From Salinimicrobium sp049687495 (GTDB lineage: Bacteria; Bacteroidota; Bacteroidia; Flavobacteriales; Flavobacteriaceae), in the NCBI GenBank assembly GCA_049687495.1, contig JBAVJB010000133.1:1-21749 (forward strand): 21,749 nt of DNA, written 5' to 3'. Under the pieces are notes generated by a model. That model had not been told where the DNA came from. It saw only the letters and a list, made by a program, of their open reading frames with translations, and searched no databases. Below, piece by piece: positions 1-7,141 of this stretch (positions are counted from its first letter, which is position 1; each line of letters opens with the position of its first letter). Both the position numbers and the translations under genes were made by a program.

Positions 1-161
1 CTTGGGGTCTGTGAGAGTTGCCTGATCAATTCAATATTCAGAAAATATAGTAGGAATATACTGTGCAAATTCCCAAAAACATGGAAATATTCCTTAGCTT
101 TAATACTCCCTCCATATTCCCTTTTCATTTACTGCCCCCCTTGAACCTTAAAAAACATATT

Positions 162-425
162 ATGTCAGTAGTTATTTTATCGCACAGGGTTGACGATTTT
201 AAAACATGGAAAAAGATCTATGACGCCGATCTTAACAGGAGAGAGGATGCCGGACTGAACGAGATCACCTGCGGTCCCAAAATTGGAGATCCTGACCATA
301 TCTATATGGTATTTGAAACCGATGACCTGGAAAAGGCAAGACAAATGATAGAAAATGAAGAACTTAAGGTAGTCATGCGCAAAGCCGGAGTGACAGGTCA
401 TCTTGAGGTGGTAATGATCAAATAA
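162..425 (+). CDS. Small ferredoxin-fold (dimeric alpha/beta barrel) protein
   Basis: An 87-residue protein beginning MSVVILSHRV. The pattern (beta-strand, DFKTWKKIYD helix, short strands, EKARQMIENEELKVVMRKAGV helix region, final strand ending LEVVMIK) resembles small stand-alone dimeric alpha/beta-barrel proteins often annotated as cyclase-like or antibiotic-monooxygenase-like; function is unknown. The reading frame is open upstream to an ATG at 63, but those extra 33 residues are Phe/Pro/Asn-rich and unlike the compact fold, so I start at 162. No signal peptide, membrane segment or obvious catalytic residues are visible. It stands alone, 153 bp before the sugar dehydrogenase gene. The fold assignment is from sequence pattern only. 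Confidence 0.7.
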   Translation: MSVVILSHRVDDFKTWKKIYDADLNRREDAGLNEITCGPKIGDPDHIYMVFETDDLEKARQMIENEELKVVMRKAGVTGHLEVVMIK

Positions 426-493
426 GAGAGCGTTGACGTGACAAAGAAGTTAAAGCTGAGGAAGTATTGGAACACGCTGATTTTAAGGGCGCT

Positions 494-510
494 CAAAAAT
501 GTCATTTTTG
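494..510. repeat. 17-bp intergenic palindrome, copy A
   Basis: CAAAAATGTCATTTTTG, two perfect 8-base arms around a single central T. It is identical to copies at 6891-6907 and 8041-8057; all three lie between genes. This copy is followed by GAA and sits about 20 bp upstream of the possible -33 element of the sugar dehydrogenase promoter. Confidence 0.85.
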
Positions 511-529
511 GAACCTCTTTTTCCGGAAC

Positions 530-559
530 TTTTAACCCGCAGAATTCTTCCTATATTTG
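530..559 (+). promoter_or_regulatory. Bacteroidota-type promoter for the sugar dehydrogenase gene
   Basis: TATATTTG at 552-559 matches the -7 consensus TAnnTTTG of the phylum exactly. A TTTT at 530-533, 18 bp further upstream, is one base from the -33 consensus TTTG. It lies 19 bp before the ATG at 579 and would drive the dehydrogenase and cytochrome c genes. No mapped transcript is available. Confidence 0.55.
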
Positions 560-578
560 AGTTTCTGAAATTCAAAAG

Positions 579-1778
579 ATGACCAGCATGAAATCAAGAT
601 CAGCTTTTCTTAGCCTTGCAGTTTGCCTGGCCCTTTCCGCATGCGGGGAAAATGGCAAATCTTCTCCCGATGATGAAATTGTCATGACCGAGACCGATAC
701 TTCGGTTGCCCAACAGGAGCCGGTGACCATACCCGAAGACCAGGTGACCAATACAGAATATGAGTACGAAATGGTCGTACCCGGACTGCAAATTGCCTGG
801 GGCATGGCCTTTTTACCCGATGGCAGCATGCTGATCACCGAAAAGAGCGGAGAGCTTATACATTTCAAAAATGGCAAAAAACAGCAGGTTTCGGGAGCAC
901 CAACGGTTTACAACCGTGGGCAGGGCGGTTTCCTGGATGTGCGGCTTGACCCCGATTATGGATCTAACGGCTGGATCTATTTCACCTACGCTTCTCCCGA
1001 AGGGGAAGGCGAAGGCGGCAACACTGCCATAATGCGCGCTAAACTGGAGAACAATAGCCTCACAAATAAAAAAGTGCTGTACAAAGCTTCCCCTAACACT
1101 ACTAAAGGACAACATTTTGGCTCCCGCATCGCTTTTGATGAGCAGGGTTACCTGTACTTTAGCGCCGGCGAAAGAGGGAACCGAGATGAGAATCCACAGG
1201 ATATTACGCGAGACAACGGGAAAGTTTACAGGCTGAATACAGACGGCAGTATTCCTGCCGACAATCCTTTTGTGGGACAGCCAAATGCCAAAGAAGCCAT
1301 TTATTCCTACGGGCACAGGAATCCGCAGGGAATGATCTATAATCCGGAAACCAACGAGATCTGGGTGCATGAACACGGGCCACAGGGAGGTGACGAGATC
1401 AACGTGGTCAAAAAAGGCAAAAATTACGGCTGGCCAAAAGTGACCTTTGGAGAGAACTATAACGGTACCCCGATCACCGATCAAACTACAGGCCCGGAAT
1501 ATGAAAGCCCTATTTATTACTGGCTTCCGTCCATTGCTCCAAGCGGTTTTACCTATGTCACTTCAGAAAAATATCCCGAACTAAAAGGCGATCTGCTCGT
1601 AGGTTCCTTAAAGTTTCAGTATTTGGAACATTTGAGCCTCAACGGCAAAACAGTGACCGCAAGAGAACGACTACTACAGGGAATTGGCCGCGTGCGGGAC
1701 GTAGTGCAGGCACCAGATGGCTTCATCTATGTTTCGGTAGAAGGAAAAGGCATCGTCAAACTACTTCCGAAGCAATAA
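579..1778 (+). CDS. PQQ-dependent sugar dehydrogenase (GSDH/sorbosone dehydrogenase family) lipoprotein
   Basis: A 399-residue protein of the soluble quinoprotein glucose/sorbosone dehydrogenase family, a six-bladed propeller that oxidises aldose sugars using PQQ. The N-terminus is a lipoprotein signal with lipobox LALSAC (Cys22); an acidic stretch SSPDDE after the Cys may help outer-membrane or surface placement (inference). Family motifs are clear: GMAFLPDGSMLITEK (about 75-89), GQGGFLDVRLDP, HFGSR (His179, matching the catalytic His of Acinetobacter sGDH), YSYGHRNPQG (Arg247, matching the PQQ-contacting Arg) and HEHGPQGGDE. Family members act on varied substrates, so the sugar is unknown. 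Its TAA shares one base with the ATG of the cytochrome c gene, suggesting coupled translation and electron transfer to that cytochrome. ATG 588 is an alternative start that leaves the signal intact. Confidence 0.9.
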   Translation: MTSMKSRSAFLSLAVCLALSACGENGKSSPDDEIVMTETDTSVAQQEPVTIPEDQVTNTEYEYEMVVPGLQIAWGMAFLPDGSMLITEKSGELIHFKNGKKQQVSGAPTVYNRGQGGFLDVRLDPDYGSNGWIYFTYASPEGEGEGGNTAIMRAKLENNSLTNKKVLYKASPNTTKGQHFGSRIAFDEQGYLYFSAGERGNRDENPQDITRDNGKVYRLNTDGSIPADNPFVGQPNAKEAIYSYGHRNPQGMIYNPETNEIWVHEHGPQGGDEINVVKKGKNYGWPKVTFGENYNGTPITDQTTGPEYESPIYYWLPSIAPSGFTYVTSEKYPELKGDLLVGSLKFQYLEHLSLNGKTVTARERLLQGIGRVRDVVQAPDGFIYVSVEGKGIVKLLPKQ

Positions 1779-2218
1779 TGAGAAAACTTCTTTTAATTTT
1801 ACCTGCCGCAGTTTTTCTTTCATGCAACGGGGGTTCCAAAAAGGGCAATTCTGAAGCCTCTTCAGAAGTAATGGAACTTTCCGCAGAAACAAAACAAAGC
1901 GTTTCTCAAGGCGCCGAACTGTACAACAATTTTTGCGCATCCTGCCACCTATCAAGCGGCGGGGGAATTGCAGGGGTTTTTCCGCCGCTGAAAAATTCCA
2001 ATTGGCTTTCAGAAGAAAGAAAAAAAGTGATCCACACCGTCAAGTATGGGCTGCAAGGAGAAATTACGGTGAACGGCACCGAATATGACAACCTTATGCC
2101 GGCTCTAGGCCTTACAGATGCCGAGGTTGCCGATATTTTGAACTATGTTTTCAACTCATGGGGAAACAAGGTGGGCCCACCGGTGACCGAAGAAGAAGTG
2201 GCTGCCATAGAAAAATAA
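1778..2218 (+). CDS. Lipoprotein c-type cytochrome, single haem
   Basis: A 146-residue protein with a lipoprotein signal (lipobox ending FLSC, Cys16), a Ser/Glu/Lys-rich linker and one class-I cytochrome c domain. The haem site CASCH occupies residues 53-57 and the likely distal ligand is Met107 in NLMPALG. The C-terminal helix pattern (DAEVADILNYVFNSWG) is typical of small periplasmic cytochromes. It starts on the last base of the upstream dehydrogenase stop codon, so the two are probably made together. The natural inference is that it takes electrons from the reduced PQQ enzyme and passes them to the respiratory chain, with both proteins anchored in a membrane by lipid. Confidence 0.92.
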   Translation: MRKLLLILPAAVFLSCNGGSKKGNSEASSEVMELSAETKQSVSQGAELYNNFCASCHLSSGGGIAGVFPPLKNSNWLSEERKKVIHTVKYGLQGEITVNGTEYDNLMPALGLTDAEVADILNYVFNSWGNKVGPPVTEEEVAAIEK

Positions 2219-2225
2219 AAACTGG

Positions 2226-2254
2226 TTTCATAAAAAGCTAAATAATTACCTTTG
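2226..2254 (+). promoter_or_regulatory. Bacteroidota-type promoter for udk
   Basis: TACCTTTG at 2247-2254 fits TAnnTTTG exactly; TTTC at 2226-2229 (17-bp spacing) is one base off the -33 element. It lies 16 bp before the udk ATG in the 52-bp gap after the cytochrome gene. Confidence 0.5.
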
Positions 2255-2270
2255 CGCCAAAATTTGGAAT

Positions 2271-2879
2271 ATGTTGATCATTGGAATTGCCGGAGGTACC
2301 GGTAGCGGCAAAACAACCGTTGTAAATCAAATCATTGAAGAGCTTAAGAACGAGGAGGTAGACGTGATCTCACAGGATTCTTACTACCAGGATACCAGCC
2401 ACCTTACCTATGAGCAGCGCACCAAGATCAACTTTGACCACCCAAAATCAATAGATTTTGACCTGCTGGTGCAGCATCTAAAAGATCTCAAGGCAGGCAA
2501 AAATATTCAGCAGCCGGTGTATTCTTTTAAAGAACACAACCGCACCGGGGAAACCATCGAGATCGAACCCCGCAAGGTGATCATCGTGGAAGGGATCCTT
2601 ATTCTTACCCATCCCGACATTCGCGAAATGTTTGACATCAAGATATACGTGCATGCAGACAGTGATGAGCGATTGATTCGCCGTCTAAAACGCGACATTG
2701 CCGAAAGAGGTCGTGATCTTGACGAGGTGCTCAACCGTTACCAGACCACTTTAAAACCTATGCATCAGCAATTTATAGAACCCACCAAAGAGTTTGCTGA
2801 TATCATTATTCCAACCAACCGTTACAACACCGTGGCTGTTGATATTGTTCAAACAATTATACGCCAGCGTTTACTCTAA
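2271..2879 (+). CDS. udk: Uridine kinase
   Basis: A 202-residue cytosolic P-loop kinase that phosphorylates uridine and cytidine (ATP or GTP donor) in pyrimidine salvage. The Walker A loop GGTGSGKTT is at residues 8-16, followed by the family segment SQDSYYQD with the likely catalytic Asp, then NFDHPKSIDFDLL and the VEGILIL strand. RLIRRLKRDIAERGRDL carries the Arg-rich lid that binds phosphates. The length is close to the usual 205-215. It has its own promoter-like sequence and is followed after 18 bp by the divIC-like gene, which may be co-transcribed. Confidence 0.95.
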   Translation: MLIIGIAGGTGSGKTTVVNQIIEELKNEEVDVISQDSYYQDTSHLTYEQRTKINFDHPKSIDFDLLVQHLKDLKAGKNIQQPVYSFKEHNRTGETIEIEPRKVIIVEGILILTHPDIREMFDIKIYVHADSDERLIRRLKRDIAERGRDLDEVLNRYQTTLKPMHQQFIEPTKEFADIIIPTNRYNTVAVDIVQTIIRQRLL

Positions 2880-2884
2880 ATTTG
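2877..2884 (+). promoter_or_regulatory. Possible -7 element upstream of the divIC-like gene
   Basis: TAAATTTG overlaps the udk stop codon and matches TAnnTTTG, 13 bp before the ATG at 2898. A convincing -33 element at the right distance is not visible, so this could be chance in AT-rich sequence. Confidence 0.3.
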
Positions 2885-2897
2885 TATCTTTAGGTCA

Positions 2898-3212
2898 ATG
2901 AAATTAAGAGATATCCGGAGAAAAAGATGGTTTCGCATCGCAAGCAATAAATACCTGCTTGTACTCGTGGCATTTGTCTTCTGGATGTTCTTCTTAGACA
3001 GTAATTCCTGGCTAATACATCATGAACTAAACCTGGAGATCGAAGATCTTGAAAAGAACAAACAGTTCTACGTTGACGAGATCAATAAAGATAAAGCCAT
3101 CATTAATAAGTTGAGTGATTCTCTTGAACTTGAAAAATTCGCCCGCAACGAATACTTCATGAAAAGGGAGAATGAGGAGATCTATATTATAGAGTACGAA
3201 GAGGAAGATTAA
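2898..3212 (+). CDS. DivIC/FtsB-like septum formation initiator
   Basis: A 104-residue bitopic protein. A basic N-terminus (RDIRRKRWFR) is followed by one membrane segment (about 18-35) and an extracytoplasmic coiled coil (about 43-75) ending in the family signature LEKFARNEYFMKRENEEIYII. FtsB/DivIC proteins bridge FtsL and FtsQ in the division complex. The very acidic tail (EYEEED) is common in members from this phylum. It sits between udk and methylmalonyl-CoA mutase; the 51-bp gap to mutA has no strong promoter, so read-through into the mutase genes is plausible. Confidence 0.88.
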   Translation: MKLRDIRRKRWFRIASNKYLLVLVAFVFWMFFLDSNSWLIHHELNLEIEDLEKNKQFYVDEINKDKAIINKLSDSLELEKFARNEYFMKRENEEIYIIEYEEED

Positions 3213-3263
3213 GGCTTCAAAAACAGGATTTTCATCATGTGTTCGCCAATTAATTTTAAGAAC

Positions 3264-4640
3264 ATGAGTGAAAATTTATTCGCTGAATTTGAGGAAGTTT
3301 CGGCAAAACAATGGAAACAAAAGATCCAGTTTGACCTTAAAGGTGCCGATTACAACGAGACGCTGGTTTGGAAATCTCCCGATGGCGTTAATGTAAAACC
3401 TTTTTATCATCCCGACGAGGCTCCTTCTCCCGTGAAGGTGAAAGCCCCGGCTCACTGGAATATCACTCAGCAGATCTACGTTGCCTCTGCGGAAATTTCC
3501 AATAAGACCGCCCGCGAAGCCCTTCAAAAAGGTGCCGAGGCGCTGTGGTTCATTTTACCTTCGGAAGAGGTTGATCTAAAATCCCTTTTTCAAGACCTTA
3601 GAAAGGTGCCGGTCTACATCAAGACCGATTTCTTGTCTGAAGCTTTTCTGCTGAAACTCGATCAGGAGATCGGCGGGGATTTCGAGATCTATTTACAGCT
3701 GGACATTTTGGGGAACCTTGCCCGCAGTGGAAACTGGTTCAATGACCTGAAGCAGGATCATGAAGTACTGGATTCCACACTTCAGAAGCTGGAAAATATC
3801 AGGTCGGTCATCAGTATTGATGTTTCCCTGTACCAGAATGCAGGCGCAAACATTCCGCAGCAGCTGGCGTATGCGCTGGCGCACGTGAATGAATATTTCA
3901 ACCATTTCTCAAAACATTCCGAAGAAAAAAAACAGCAGCTAAAAGTCCAGTTTTTGGTCTCTGTTGGGCCTAATTATTTCTTTGAGATCGCGAAGCTCAG
4001 GGCACTGCGCTGGCTGTTCACTTCACTTGCCGCCGAGTACGGTTTTGCTGAAGATTGCCACATCCTGGCCCTGCCAACAAAACGAAATAAAACCCTTTAC
4101 GATTATAACGTGAACCTGCTGCGCACCACTACCGAATGTATGAGTGCGGCTTTGGGTGGTGCTAACGCAATCTGCAATATGGCTTACGATGCGGTTTATC
4201 ATAAAAATAATCGCTTCGGAAGCAGGATCGCGCGCAATCAATTGCTCATTTTGAAGCATGAGAGCTATTTCGAAAAAGTGGCCAATCCGGCTGAAGGTTC
4301 TTATTACGTGGAAAGTCTAACGCAGGAGTTGGCAAACAAGGCTCTTGACATTTTCAAAGACATAGAAAAAGGCGGCGGATTTGTTACTCAGTTGAAAGAA
4401 GGGACCATTCAAAAAAAGATCAACGAAAGCGCCAATAAGGAACAAGAAGAATTTGACTCGGGTAAACTGGTGCTTATTGGTTCCAATAAATTTCCGAATC
4501 CCGAAGACAGGATGAAGGAAGAGCTCGAGCTTTATCCTTTCCTGAAACAGAAGCCGAGAAAAACGCTTATTCAGCCAATTCTTGAAAAGCGGCTTTCAGA
4601 GAAGATGGAGCAGGAACGCCTTGAAAAAGAAAAACAGTAA
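3264..4640 (+). CDS. mutA: Methylmalonyl-CoA mutase small (beta) subunit, no B12 domain
   Basis: A 458-residue homologue of the small subunit of heterodimeric adenosylcobalamin-dependent methylmalonyl-CoA mutase, which interconverts succinyl-CoA and (R)-methylmalonyl-CoA. It contains the degenerate TIM-barrel region (for example RNQLLILKHESYFEKVANPAEGS within about 325-350) but ends in a charged helix EKMEQERLEKEK without the DxHxxG cobalamin motif. It is therefore shorter than the roughly 620-640 residues of the Propionibacterium subunit and must be structural, with catalysis in MutB. I chose ATG 3264 (MSENLFAEFEEV) because the family homology begins there; an in-frame ATG at 3237 would add nine residues. 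mutB follows after 18 bp. Confidence 0.92.
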   Translation: MSENLFAEFEEVSAKQWKQKIQFDLKGADYNETLVWKSPDGVNVKPFYHPDEAPSPVKVKAPAHWNITQQIYVASAEISNKTAREALQKGAEALWFILPSEEVDLKSLFQDLRKVPVYIKTDFLSEAFLLKLDQEIGGDFEIYLQLDILGNLARSGNWFNDLKQDHEVLDSTLQKLENIRSVISIDVSLYQNAGANIPQQLAYALAHVNEYFNHFSKHSEEKKQQLKVQFLVSVGPNYFFEIAKLRALRWLFTSLAAEYGFAEDCHILALPTKRNKTLYDYNVNLLRTTTECMSAALGGANAICNMAYDAVYHKNNRFGSRIARNQLLILKHESYFEKVANPAEGSYYVESLTQELANKALDIFKDIEKGGGFVTQLKEGTIQKKINESANKEQEEFDSGKLVLIGSNKFPNPEDRMKEELELYPFLKQKPRKTLIQPILEKRLSEKMEQERLEKEKQ

Positions 4641-4658
4641 CCACCGCAACCAATTATC

Positions 4659-6773
4659 ATGAGCAGAAAAGATCTTCAGCATTTGACATTAAAATCAGAC
4701 ACCGGCGGTGCCAATAATGCTGCAACCCAAAATTCAAAAAAGAGATATACAAACGCAGACATAGAAGATCTGCATCACCTGAAATTCGCGGCGGGAATTC
4801 CCCCTTACCTTAGAGGGCCTTACAGCACGATGTATGTGAGCCGCCCCTGGACCATCAGGCAATACGCAGGTTTCTCTACTGCCGAAGAAAGCAACGCTTT
4901 TTACCGCAGAAATCTTGCTGCAGGCCAAAAGGGACTCTCTGTTGCCTTTGACCTTGCAACCCACCGCGGCTATGACAGTGACCATGAGAGAGTGGTTGGC
5001 GATGTTGGAAAAGCCGGGGTAGCAATAGACTCGGTCGAAGATATGAAGACCCTGTTCGACCAGATCCCGCTCGACAAGATGTCGGTTTCCATGACCATGA
5101 ACGGGGCGGTTTTACCCATTATGGCGTTTTACATTGTGGCGGCCGAGGAGCAGGGCGTGAAGCCGGAACAGCTTTCGGGCACTATACAGAATGACATTTT
5201 AAAGGAATTCATGGTGCGAAATACTTACATCTACCCTCCTACTCCTTCAATGAAGATTATTTCGGACATTTTTGAATATACTTCGAAGAACATGCCGCGC
5301 TTTAACAGCATAAGTATCTCGGGATACCATATGCAGGAAGCAGGCGCGACCAGTGAGATAGAGCTGGCATACACGCTGGCAGACGGGCTGGAATACATCA
5401 GGAAAGGATTGGAAGCAGGAATGGACATCGACAGTTTTGCTCCGCGACTCTCCTTCTTCTGGGCCATTGGAATGGACCATTTTACCGAGATCGCAAAAAT
5501 GCGTGCCGCGCGTGCGCTTTGGGCGAAGCTGGTAAAACAGTTCAATCCCAAAAATGAGAAATCCCTCGCTCTTCGTACCCATTGCCAAACCAGCGGCTGG
5601 AGTCTGACAGAGCAGGATCCGTTCAACAATGTGGCGAGAACCTGTATAGAAGCAGCAGCGGCAGCCTTTGGCGGCACCCAGAGTTTACACACCAATGCTT
5701 TAGATGAAGCCATTGCCTTACCAACAGATTTCTCTGCACGAATTGCGAGAAATACCCAGCTGCACCTGCAACAGGAGACGCAGATCACCAGGACGGTAGA
5801 TCCATGGGCCGGCAGCTATTATGTGGAAAATTTAACCGAAGAGATCGCTCAAAAAGCATGGGCGCTGATCCAGGAAGTTGAGGAACTCGGCGGAATGACA
5901 AAGGCTATTGAAGCCGGGATTCCGAAGTTGCGCATCGAAGAAGCGGCAGCCGTAAAACAAGCCAGGATCGACAGCAGCCAGGACATTATTGTGGGAGTGA
6001 ATAAGTTCCGCAGGGAAAAAGAAGATCCTATTGTCACCTTGGAGGTCGATAACCAGACGGTGAGAAGGCAACAGATCGAACGCCTGGAAAGGATCAAAAA
6101 GGAAAGAAATTCAGAAAAAGTCGATGCTGCTTTGAAGAATCTGACCGAAGCGGCGAAGACAGGCGACAAAAATTTATTAGCTTTAGCAGTAGAAGCCGCG
6201 AGGGAAAGAGCTACTTTAGGAGAGATAAGCGATGCCCTGGAAGCGGTTTTTGGAAGGTATAAAGCAAAGATCCAATCATTTAGCGGAGTGTATTCAAAAG
6301 AGATCAAAGACGATTCGTCATTCAAGAAGGCCAGGGAAATGGCCAATAAATTTGCCGAAATGGAAGGCCGCCGTCCCCGCATAATGATCGCGAAAATGGG
6401 ACAGGACGGGCACGACCGCGGGGCAAAAGTGGTTGCCACAGGTTATGCCGATGTTGGTTTTGACGTGGACATTGGACCTTTGTTCCAGACTCCTGCCGAA
6501 GCTGCCAAACAGGCTGTTGAGAATGACGTACATATTTTAGGCGTTTCCTCGCTTGCCGCCGGACATAAAACCCTGGTGCCGCAGGTAATTGAAGAGCTTA
6601 AAAAATACGGCCGCGAAGATATTATGGTCATTGTGGGCGGGGTGATCCCGTCACAGGATTACCAGTTCCTGTTCGATGCAGGGGCAGCAGCCGTTTTTGG
6701 TCCTGGAACAAAGATCAGTGACGCCGCCATTCAATTGCTGGAGATCCTGATCGATGAACCGTCTCAGGTTTAA
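4659..6773 (+). CDS. mutB: Methylmalonyl-CoA mutase large (alpha) subunit
   Basis: A 704-residue catalytic subunit. The N-terminal part contains the substrate-binding TIM barrel, with PWTIRQYAGFSTAEESN near residue 64 and SGYHMQEAGA, where Tyr223 and His224 correspond to active-site Tyr243/His244 of the Propionibacterium enzyme. A linker leads to the C-terminal Rossmann-like B12 domain with DGHDRG at 583-588; His585 is the lower axial ligand to cobalt. GVSSLAAGHKTLVP and VGGVIPSQD complete the B12-binding signature. Likely role: propionyl-CoA or odd-chain/branched-chain catabolism, or the reverse flux to methylmalonyl-CoA. No MeaB-type chaperone or epimerase gene is in the window. Confidence 0.97.
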   Translation: MSRKDLQHLTLKSDTGGANNAATQNSKKRYTNADIEDLHHLKFAAGIPPYLRGPYSTMYVSRPWTIRQYAGFSTAEESNAFYRRNLAAGQKGLSVAFDLATHRGYDSDHERVVGDVGKAGVAIDSVEDMKTLFDQIPLDKMSVSMTMNGAVLPIMAFYIVAAEEQGVKPEQLSGTIQNDILKEFMVRNTYIYPPTPSMKIISDIFEYTSKNMPRFNSISISGYHMQEAGATSEIELAYTLADGLEYIRKGLEAGMDIDSFAPRLSFFWAIGMDHFTEIAKMRAARALWAKLVKQFNPKNEKSLALRTHCQTSGWSLTEQDPFNNVARTCIEAAAAAFGGTQSLHTNALDEAIALPTDFSARIARNTQLHLQQETQITRTVDPWAGSYYVENLTEEIAQKAWALIQEVEELGGMTKAIEAGIPKLRIEEAAAVKQARIDSSQDIIVGVNKFRREKEDPIVTLEVDNQTVRRQQIERLERIKKERNSEKVDAALKNLTEAAKTGDKNLLALAVEAARERATLGEISDALEAVFGRYKAKIQSFSGVYSKEIKDDSSFKKAREMANKFAEMEGRRPRIMIAKMGQDGHDRGAKVVATGYADVGFDVDIGPLFQTPAEAAKQAVENDVHILGVSSLAAGHKTLVPQVIEELKKYGREDIMVIVGGVIPSQDYQFLFDAGAAAVFGPGTKISDAAIQLLEILIDEPSQV

Positions 6774-6801
6774 AGTTAAAAGTTCAATGTTCAAGGTTAG
6801 C

Positions 6802-6849
6802 TGTCATTCCGATCCCGACGATTCGGGAGAGGAATCTCTGATGATTCAG
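6802..6849 (+). repeat. 48-bp hairpin-forming repeat, copy 1
   Basis: Starts TGTCATTCCGATCCCGACGA and ends CTCTGATGATTCAG. Nested inverted arms ATTCC/GGAAT and CCCGA/TCGGG (4-base loop) allow a hairpin. It differs from copy 2 (6966-7013) at four of 48 bases, and the inner stem is unchanged. It resembles TGTCATTCCGA..GGAATCT elements scattered in many Bacteroidota genomes. Confidence 0.85.
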
Positions 6850-6890
6850 TATTCAGAATTTAAAATTCAAGATTCGCCGGAATAAGGCCT

Positions 6891-6907
6891 CAAAAATGTC
6901 ATTTTTG
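6891..6907. repeat. 17-bp intergenic palindrome, copy B
   Basis: Identical CAAAAATGTCATTTTTG; here the flanking bases T (6890) and A (6908) extend the symmetry to 19 bp. It lies between the two 48-bp hairpin repeats. Confidence 0.85.
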
Positions 6908-6965
6908 AAAGGTATTCAGGCGGATTAATATTCAAAAAGGCATCGGTGCATCCGTGGCTAAAGAA

Positions 6966-7013
6966 TGTCATTCAGATCCCGAGCATTCGGGAGAGGAATC
7001 TCTGATGTTTCAG
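6966..7013 (+). repeat. 48-bp hairpin-forming repeat, copy 2
   Basis: Same orientation as copy 1 and 164 bp downstream. The inner stem CCCGA/TCGGG is kept with loop GCAT instead of CGAT; the outer stem is ATTC/GAAT. The loop dinucleotide is inverted between the copies (CG versus GC). Confidence 0.85.
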
Positions 7014-7141
7014 AATTTTAAATAAAATAGTTAATAGTTCGAAGTTTATGGATTGTGGTTCGTGAATAGTGCTTGAACAAAGAACAATAAACCACAAACA
7101 ACAAAAATCTAATTTCTAACTTCAAAAATTTAATTTCAAAC

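Larger units (their letters stand above)
6774..7141. other. 368-bp gene-free region built from several repeats
   Basis: No plausible gene on either strand. From left to right it holds GTTCAA-type short repeats (about 6774-6796), a 48-bp hairpin repeat (6802-6849), the 17-bp palindrome (6891-6907), a phrase CATCGGTGCATCCGTGGCT (6936-6954) of a type often seen in Bacteroidota spacers, the second 48-bp hairpin (6966-7013), and an AT-rich stretch with loosely inverted pieces such as GTTTATGGATTGTGGTT and ACCACAAACAAC. No clear TAnnTTTG promoter or terminator with a T-run was found. Confidence 0.75.

Noticed and set aside
63..161. Extended N-terminus for the first gene from ATG 63
   Set aside because: The 33 extra residues are of unusual composition and precede a clean fold starting MSVVILSHRV at 162.
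1..161. Tail of an upstream gene at the left edge
   Set aside because: The frame open from base 1 to about 144 gives a low-quality peptide, and the other two plus frames stop within 25 bases; nothing can be assigned.
494..510. Palindrome as an alternative parS site
   Set aside because: One copy is near parAB, but the odd-centred symmetry and lack of similarity to known parS give no support; left as an open repeat instead.
813..1484. Long open frame on the minus strand opposite the sugar dehydrogenase gene
   Set aside because: Its translation has no recognisable motifs, while the plus strand encodes a complete, motif-rich enzyme; it is a shadow.
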